Shown one piece after another: positions 58,411 to 64,000 of a DNA stretch of 64,000 nt. Location: assembly GCF_029784165.1 (NCBI RefSeq), contig NC_073695.1:248867589-248931588 (forward strand). The letters run 5' to 3'. Position 1 is the first letter of the stretch. Each line of letters starts with the position of its first letter. The stretch is from Wyeomyia smithii (taxonomy: Eukaryota > Arthropoda > Insecta > Diptera > Culicidae). The notes under the pieces are model-generated. The model made no database searches, was not told the origin of the DNA, and saw nothing but the letters and a program-made list of their open reading frames with translations. The position numbers and the translations under genes are program-made.

Positions 58411-60629
58411 TAGTAAATTAGTGCATTATTTTAACAGAAATCCTCAATAACTAAAATAAACTGTCTTCGGTAAAATAGTGTTTTTTTTTTGTTATAATAA
58501 AGAACATTGTAGGTCATATTTTTTATTGTTCACACAACATATATTTGACTCATTATAGGACATTGAAAAAAAGCTGAAAGAGCTTTATTATAGGACATTG
58601 CAAAAAAAGCTGAACATCACTACCAAAAGCTACAATGAAAAATTATTTTGAGGGACATTCTAAAGAAAAGTCCACGAAAGCCCATTCCAATAGGCATGTA
58701 TGGTGTTGCTGACAAAGTTGATTCTTATGAAATGGAAAGATCAGCTACAACTTTGCCGATCAAAGAGGATTTTTATGCGCAAACATGACAAAAAAATACT
58801 TCCATAAAATGAAGAATAGATAAATAAAATAACATTGTTGAAGACACTGCTGCTCTAAAACTAATTTTCACAGGTCAAAACAATTTCGATCACGTTTTTT
58901 GTAGCTTTGTAAACAGTTTGCTACAGTTAGTTCTAAATCTTCTTATGGTATAAAATTCAAAACCTGTTAGAATGTTGCTTCGATGTGAACCTACGTGCTT
59001 TGTTTTTTGGCCAACTTCTCACTTAGTAACTAAGAAGGTAATGAAAATTGCTAACTAAAGAAATGCCAGAAATGTTCGAAATGCTAGGAATACTAAAAAT
59101 GTCCAAAAATTTTAAACAGGAACAACTATCAAAAATGCAAAGCTAGACGGGGATATAAATACTGCCAGGAATGATAAAAAGACGAAAATATGACAGTGCC
59201 AAAACTGCAAAAAATTGCCAGAAATAGTCAAAATAGCGTCATTTTAAACACACCAACAATGCAACAGATGTAAACAGACAATGTTTATGAAACGAACTCT
59301 ATTAATCTCTTCTAACATTAAATTCATGCCAGCAATCATTTTCCCACTCTTGCGGACATTCATCATTGAACAAATAACAAAAATTAACTAGCTTTTATTT
59401 TTGAAATGTCACTCTAATTACCACCAAGTGATCAACAAACCTTGTTCACTAAACTCTAACAACGTGTGTACGTCGCGGTGTTCGGCATCCAAGCCACACG
59501 TTGTCAATCAATGTACGTTGGATTCTGTCACTCTCTATTCTCGTGCCGACAGTCAGATCATAATTTCGTACCTCATCACTGACATGCCCGACGGGAAGGT
59601 GACGCCACCAACCGACCGACCGACCCGCCATCTGTGTCCCCGTGTTTGGTACCGTTTTTTGAGATCATTTTTTCAACGATTGACTGGCAAGCGAACATTT
59701 TTCCGCGACTCAACCGACTGCCTCGCGTCTGTAGTGTCTAATTTCCACGCGATACCCGCCAATACTGGTTTTTTGGCATGTTACCGCGTCAAGCTGTCAC
59801 GTGGGAAATTGGTTGATGAACAATTTAATCAGTGTCGGTAAAATTCGTGTCAATCGACTTTACGCTTGTGTGTGCCAAGGAAGATTATAAATCAACAGTG
59901 CTTCAAAAATGACCTGCTTTCGTTGGTTCCTCACCGAAATGCCTCCTTCCCACTTTATATTTAGCAACACTTAATTCACGACCCTTTTCGAAACCGTGAG
60001 CCTCATTCACTTTGCCACCCGGGCGACAAAAAGGGCCTCAACCACAGCAGCAGCAGCAGCAGCGATGTGTTCTAAAATTTAATTTGGTTCCAGGTAATCT
60101 CCGCCGAAATCTGGCCGCGCGTTGTCACGCTCTACAAAAGAGTCGGTCGCCGGGTGTACGTACGTACGAAAGTGTGTGCTTCCTACACACGGTTGGTACC
60201 CGGTTGAGCTCACATGACCAATGCAACCGGAAAGTGGCAATTTCGACTTACATGCACGCACGGTCAGTGTCGTCTCGTGTCGGTGTCACGACGCCGCCGT
60301 TGGCATTCCTGTGGGATTGCACTGGGGAAAAAATTGAATTTTATGTGGGTTGGCTTATAAATTATTCTATCGGTAAATTTTGCTAAACGGATTTTTATGT
60401 GAAAAACATTTTAAATTTTGATGCAGCAGTTTTTTTTACGAAGCCCTTGAAATTCACGCTCACCAGGCGAATGATATGCGAGCGCAGTTCAGTTGTTCCG
60501 CTGGGAAAATCTCACCGTGTACACGTGTAACCATTTCCGATTTAGCTTTTCCGGCTGTTAGCGCTGGACCTGCCGGACAAACAGATGGTCTCGCCGGGGT
60601 TAGTGCAGTTTCATTATCATTCTCCCACG
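58411..60629. other. Intergenic or host non-coding DNA
   Basis: No gene model supported. The 59.4-60.4 kb part is less AT-rich and has open frames of 124-146 aa on the plus strand with no motifs. A (CAG)7 run lies near 60044-60063. Untranslated exons of a host gene are possible but unproven. Confidence 0.4.
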
Positions 60630-61678
60630 CAGGGTTGCCAATGTTCCAGTTTAAACTGGATTCCTTCAGTTTTTTTTCAAGTGATCCAGTCAAATAGTTT
60701 ATTCCCAAAATCTTCCAGTTTTTTCAGATATTTGCCAGTTTTATCCAGTTTTTTATACACTCAAGCTCCGATTGGTTTTCGAAATATTCTTGAAACGGAA
60801 ATTCTGTAGATTGATAAATTATTATGACAATTCTTAACACAGGGTGGCGAAAAAATTTTCAAAATAAAATTCCCTGATTTTCCCTGAAATTTAACATCAA
60901 TTTCCCTGATATTTTTCAGCATTCGGCACAAAAAAGTACAACGTAGATCAACGCAAATCCGAAATCACAGTGAATAAAGTGTAATCGGATATGAAACCCA
61001 ACAGTAGATCGGGACATCTATCTTTTGCGCTGAAAAAAATCAGTTTTTGCACTAAAATCCGCTCAAAAAAATCGCGTCTTGGTTTGAAAAATTTTCCCTG
61101 AATATTTGTTAGTTCTCTGATTTCCCTGATCGAAAAATGAATTCCCTGACATTCTATGATTTTTCAGGTTTTTCCAGGTTTACGACAACCTGTAACAGCA
61201 TTTCAGTATATCATCTTGATCGTTGAGATAAAACCAAACAAATAGATTTTACCAGACCATAAAAAAAGCTTCTATTTATTTTCTGTTGCGTAGCAGTTAA
61301 AAAAATGTTAGAGGACTTAAATACCAAAAGATAGCGAAGTCAGAAATAATTAAAATTTAAACTTCACAAAGCTCTATATCTTAATTTTGAGATAGATTGA
61401 TTGCGTAATTTTAAATTTTGTTGCTGTTAGAGGAAATTTTTCAGTCCATAATTTTAACAAAATATAACACAAGACAGTTCTGATCAAAATGAGTTTTTTT
61501 TTGCGAAGAGTTATCTCTTAAGATCCAAAACTGACACTGACTGGGTTCAATCCCCGTAACAGAAAAGCTCCTTCACAATCTTTTTTTCCTTTTTTCTAAT
61601 TTTTCTTGGGATCCAGTTTTTTCCAGTTTTTTCTCCAGCCTTATTCCAGTTAAATCGAAAATTTTATTGGCAACTCTG
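60630..61678. mobile_element. hAT-type non-autonomous element with 8-bp duplication
   Basis: 1049 bp with ends CAGGGTTGCCAAT and ATTGGCAACTCTG, flanked by the exact 8-bp repeat CTCCCACG (60622-60629 and 61679-61686). CAGRGTTGCC ends plus 8-bp duplications are typical of hAT. Subterminal TTCCAGTTTT motifs repeat many times near both ends, as expected for transposase-binding sites. No transposase ORF. A second element is nested inside. Confidence 0.87.
60840..61192. mobile_element. Second element nested in the hAT
   Basis: 353 bp with related inverted ends CAGGGTGGCGAAAA and the inverse of CAGGTTGTCGTAAA. TAACA is repeated on both sides (60835-60839, 61193-61197). Subterminal TTTCCCTGA motifs recur at both ends. 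Probably another hAT-like family; the 5-bp duplication is shorter than the usual 8. Confidence 0.65.
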
Positions 61679-61686
61679 CTCCCACG

Positions 61687-64000
61687 GGCAGTCACAAAAG
61701 AAAGTCGTATAATTCGAGTTGACACCGTAGTCCGCTTATCTGGGAGGCGCAAAATGTCATCGGGAAAAGAATCTAATCGCAGCTGTTGCAGCGCGGGTTG
61801 TTGGGGATTGGCCTCCCACCAGCAGGTCACCATAGTGACGGGCAAAGGTTTTCCCATGCGGTTTGGTTCGGCTCGGTCCGGTTAGTGCAGTCGCCATGGG
61901 GATGTGACTAGGCGATTGTGTGTGTGCGTCCCTGGGCAGAGTTACCGAGGCGGTTGCTGGAAAATACTGCTTTTGTGCTGTTGTAAAAGATACAAAGCCA
62001 GCTCTTTGTTTGTGGAACAGCTTTGGATATTTTCAAAGCTCAGTAAGGATTGTTGGACGTGTTATGTCATTATTTCAATAACAAACAGTAACCCCGTAGC
62101 AACACTGGTCACCATTGAAGCTGCGTTGGCAAGGGCCGTGAATGGTCGACGATAGATATATAGCTCTTATTACGAAGTAATATTTTAATTGAGCATTGAA
62201 TCTTCATTTCAGCCGTGTTCTACCCTTACATCTAAATTTATCCGAATTGAAAACCGTTCTAGATTAAAGGCGAAAAACTGTGCGTTTCCTCAAAATTCAG
62301 TTTTAGGCCTAAAACGGCTTAAGTTAAAAAAAAAATCACAAAATTAAGGGGGGCCCCTCAGTCCTGGGCCAGACATGAAGATAGAGTGGAGACCTTTATT
62401 TGCTCGTCACCTCCCAGCCGTTACGTCGTTACGTTAAGTCATTTTAAAATTTAAAATTTTTTTACCTCTAAACTTTTTACGAAAAGGCCCCTCCTCAACC
62501 CAAAAAAAAAAACTGCTCTGGACCCACTAGCACCTAAGTCTGGCCATGGTTTGACCTCAATAGGGAACCCAAAATTAAACGAGGGTTGCCACCTTTCAGT
62601 AAAACTCTTTGAATTGTACTAGAGTACAAGCTATTTATATTATATATGAAGACATTTTTCAAAAGGATTTGAAATGATGAATGTGACCAGGAATAAAGAT
62701 TGTTATCATCTTTTCCATTTGTTAAGTTAGAAGGTAAGAAATATCAAGATTTTTTTTCATAAAGTAAAAAGAAAAAAACAAATATAAATTCAAATATTCA
62801 AAAATAATTTCGGCTCTTGCCGAATTTTGGAAAATTACCTTGATTTTCATTAAAACTTACACTACGAAACTCTTATTTAGTTTTACTCAATATTGAAAAC
62901 TAGTATTTTTAGCGGGTGGAGTAGTTTTGCAGACCCAAGAGTATTTTTCTGAAAAGACGTAAAACTTTTGACATAAATTTTATTCAAAGCGTTGTAGCTC
63001 AGCAACCTTCGGTTGCACAGAAAAACTGTCTGAGAATAAATCGCAGGACACTAATAATGCTTTACATAAAATATACGCCGTGACCAAATCTGTTTCAACC
63101 AAAATGAATTATGAACGCAGACTAAAATATGAATTTACAGAAAAAAGTGTTTTTCCAGAGAAACCGATAGGTCTGATGAAACTTTTGGTGGGAACTCCAG
63201 GATAGAGGAATGAGAATAAAACTTCATTGAAGGTTGAGTTTTAGAAAAATGTTGATTTCAGTCTTTTTACAAATTATTTTTATTTCAATGATTTTAAAAG
63301 ATTTGAATGAAGATTTCAAATTAAAAAGCTCGAAATAACTAACTTCCTAAATTCACCTGTTTTCTAGTTATTTTGAGTTTAGGTTTAGAAAGTTTGTAAA
63401 TGAGCACTTTTTATTGTGGTAATACAAAAATAGTTGAATTTCTCTTGGATCGTATTTTTCGTTGAAATTTAAAAATGGAAAAATGTAAGCCAAATTTTTT
63501 CCTCAATGCTAAGTTTTAGAATTTTTTTGTCAATAATAAGTGTTTAAGAAAAATTAAATTCCAATATTGCATTATGATTGTGATAGTAACAATTGTAAAG
63601 CTCTGGAAGACTAGCTTTTTAAATACTTGCATCCGTTTTTGAGGTATTCAACTTCACAAGCATGCAACTTTTAACTGGTTTAGTGTTGAAACGATATTAT
63701 ATTACAATCTTTGGCAATATTTTACCTGTCGATAAAGACATTGGTGTCTGCTTAGTGGTAGTAATACAATAAGCACTTTAAAACGATGTTAAAATATCTG
63801 TTGCAGCTACAGAAATCGAGTTCGTGATTGGTTAAAACCGGCAAATTTGCCTTGATTTACTACTGATATACCAAATATTGTTCCACAACCTTCGTCTTTT
63901 GATCAAAACATTGATGGTCTAAATCCTTCTAGTTATAATCGCATAATATGCTCTGAATGCAACATCCAACACCGTGATCTACTGTTGCGTGCCTGAGAGA
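61687..64000. other. Intergenic DNA, no gene recognised
   Basis: Short frames only. The sequence is AT-rich after 62.2 kb. No tandem repeat or inverted element with clear boundaries was found. Confidence 0.4.

Noticed and set aside
59401..60386. Plus-strand ORFs of 146 and 124 aa
   Set aside because: No motifs; the second is driven by a CAG run and non-AT-rich sequence.
62330..62600. Possible MITE near GGGGGGCCCCTCAG
   Set aside because: The left and right blocks do not form a convincing inverted repeat and have no duplicated flanks.

Overview
This is eukaryotic, insect-type DNA, most likely from a mosquito (Culicidae, probably Culicinae). It is AT-rich and contains almost no long host ORFs. 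It is packed with transposable elements: an I-group and an RTE-group non-LTR retrotransposon, Helitrons, hAT, pogo-like and Harbinger-like MITEs, and tRNA-derived SINEs. The one convincing host gene has introns of 64 and 108 bp, the size usual in Diptera. The species assignment is inference from TE style, not from a marker gene.

Layout, left to right. 1-6822: AT-rich intergenic DNA with a foldback element (1703-1862), dispersed repeats, a degenerate array with a unit of about 60 bp built on TGAGCTCAATTT, and a CR1/Jockey-type reverse transcriptase fragment (4033-4368) inside that array. 6823-15924: a non-autonomous Helitron carrying about 11 tandem units of 175 bp. It is split by a complete 6.16 kb I-type retrotransposon (9278-15441) with intact ORF1 and ORF2 and a 12-bp target-site duplication. 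A second Helitron copy at 42601-44637 still has the uninterrupted target site.

15925-19600: intergenic DNA, then a small three-exon gene (18656-19553) for a predicted 241-aa secreted protein of unknown function. 19640-25640: about 6 kb of degenerate T-rich minisatellite (GACTTTTGATTTTT-like), almost free of other sequence except four palindromic MITEs. 25640-35200: intergenic DNA with SINEs, a weak candidate exon on the minus strand near 28.2 kb, and a cluster of GGAATCC-type motifs. 36010-42133: three large copies (a fourth, diverged and inverted, at 32925-33205) of an unclassified element whose ends are inverted repeats and whose interior holds CCAAT- and TATA-like boxes. Between the copies lie two SINEs, one with a perfect 19-bp target duplication.

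44638-51525: AT-rich DNA; a repeat at 47.57-49.58 kb that carries two hammerhead-ribozyme-like motifs 713 bp apart together with decayed protein fragments; and a duplicated repeat, one copy of which is split by a 536-bp insertion. 51526-54440 (minus): a broken RTE-type endonuclease/reverse transcriptase. 54900-61700: a dense run of MITEs and foldbacks, including a hAT element (60630-61678) with a second element nested inside it. The remainder is intergenic.

There is no operon-like gene cooperation here. The biology of the window is layered transposition, and the nesting gives relative ages: Helitron before I element; T-rich array before Harbinger-like MITEs; hAT before its nested insert; 50-kb repeat before its 536-bp insertion.
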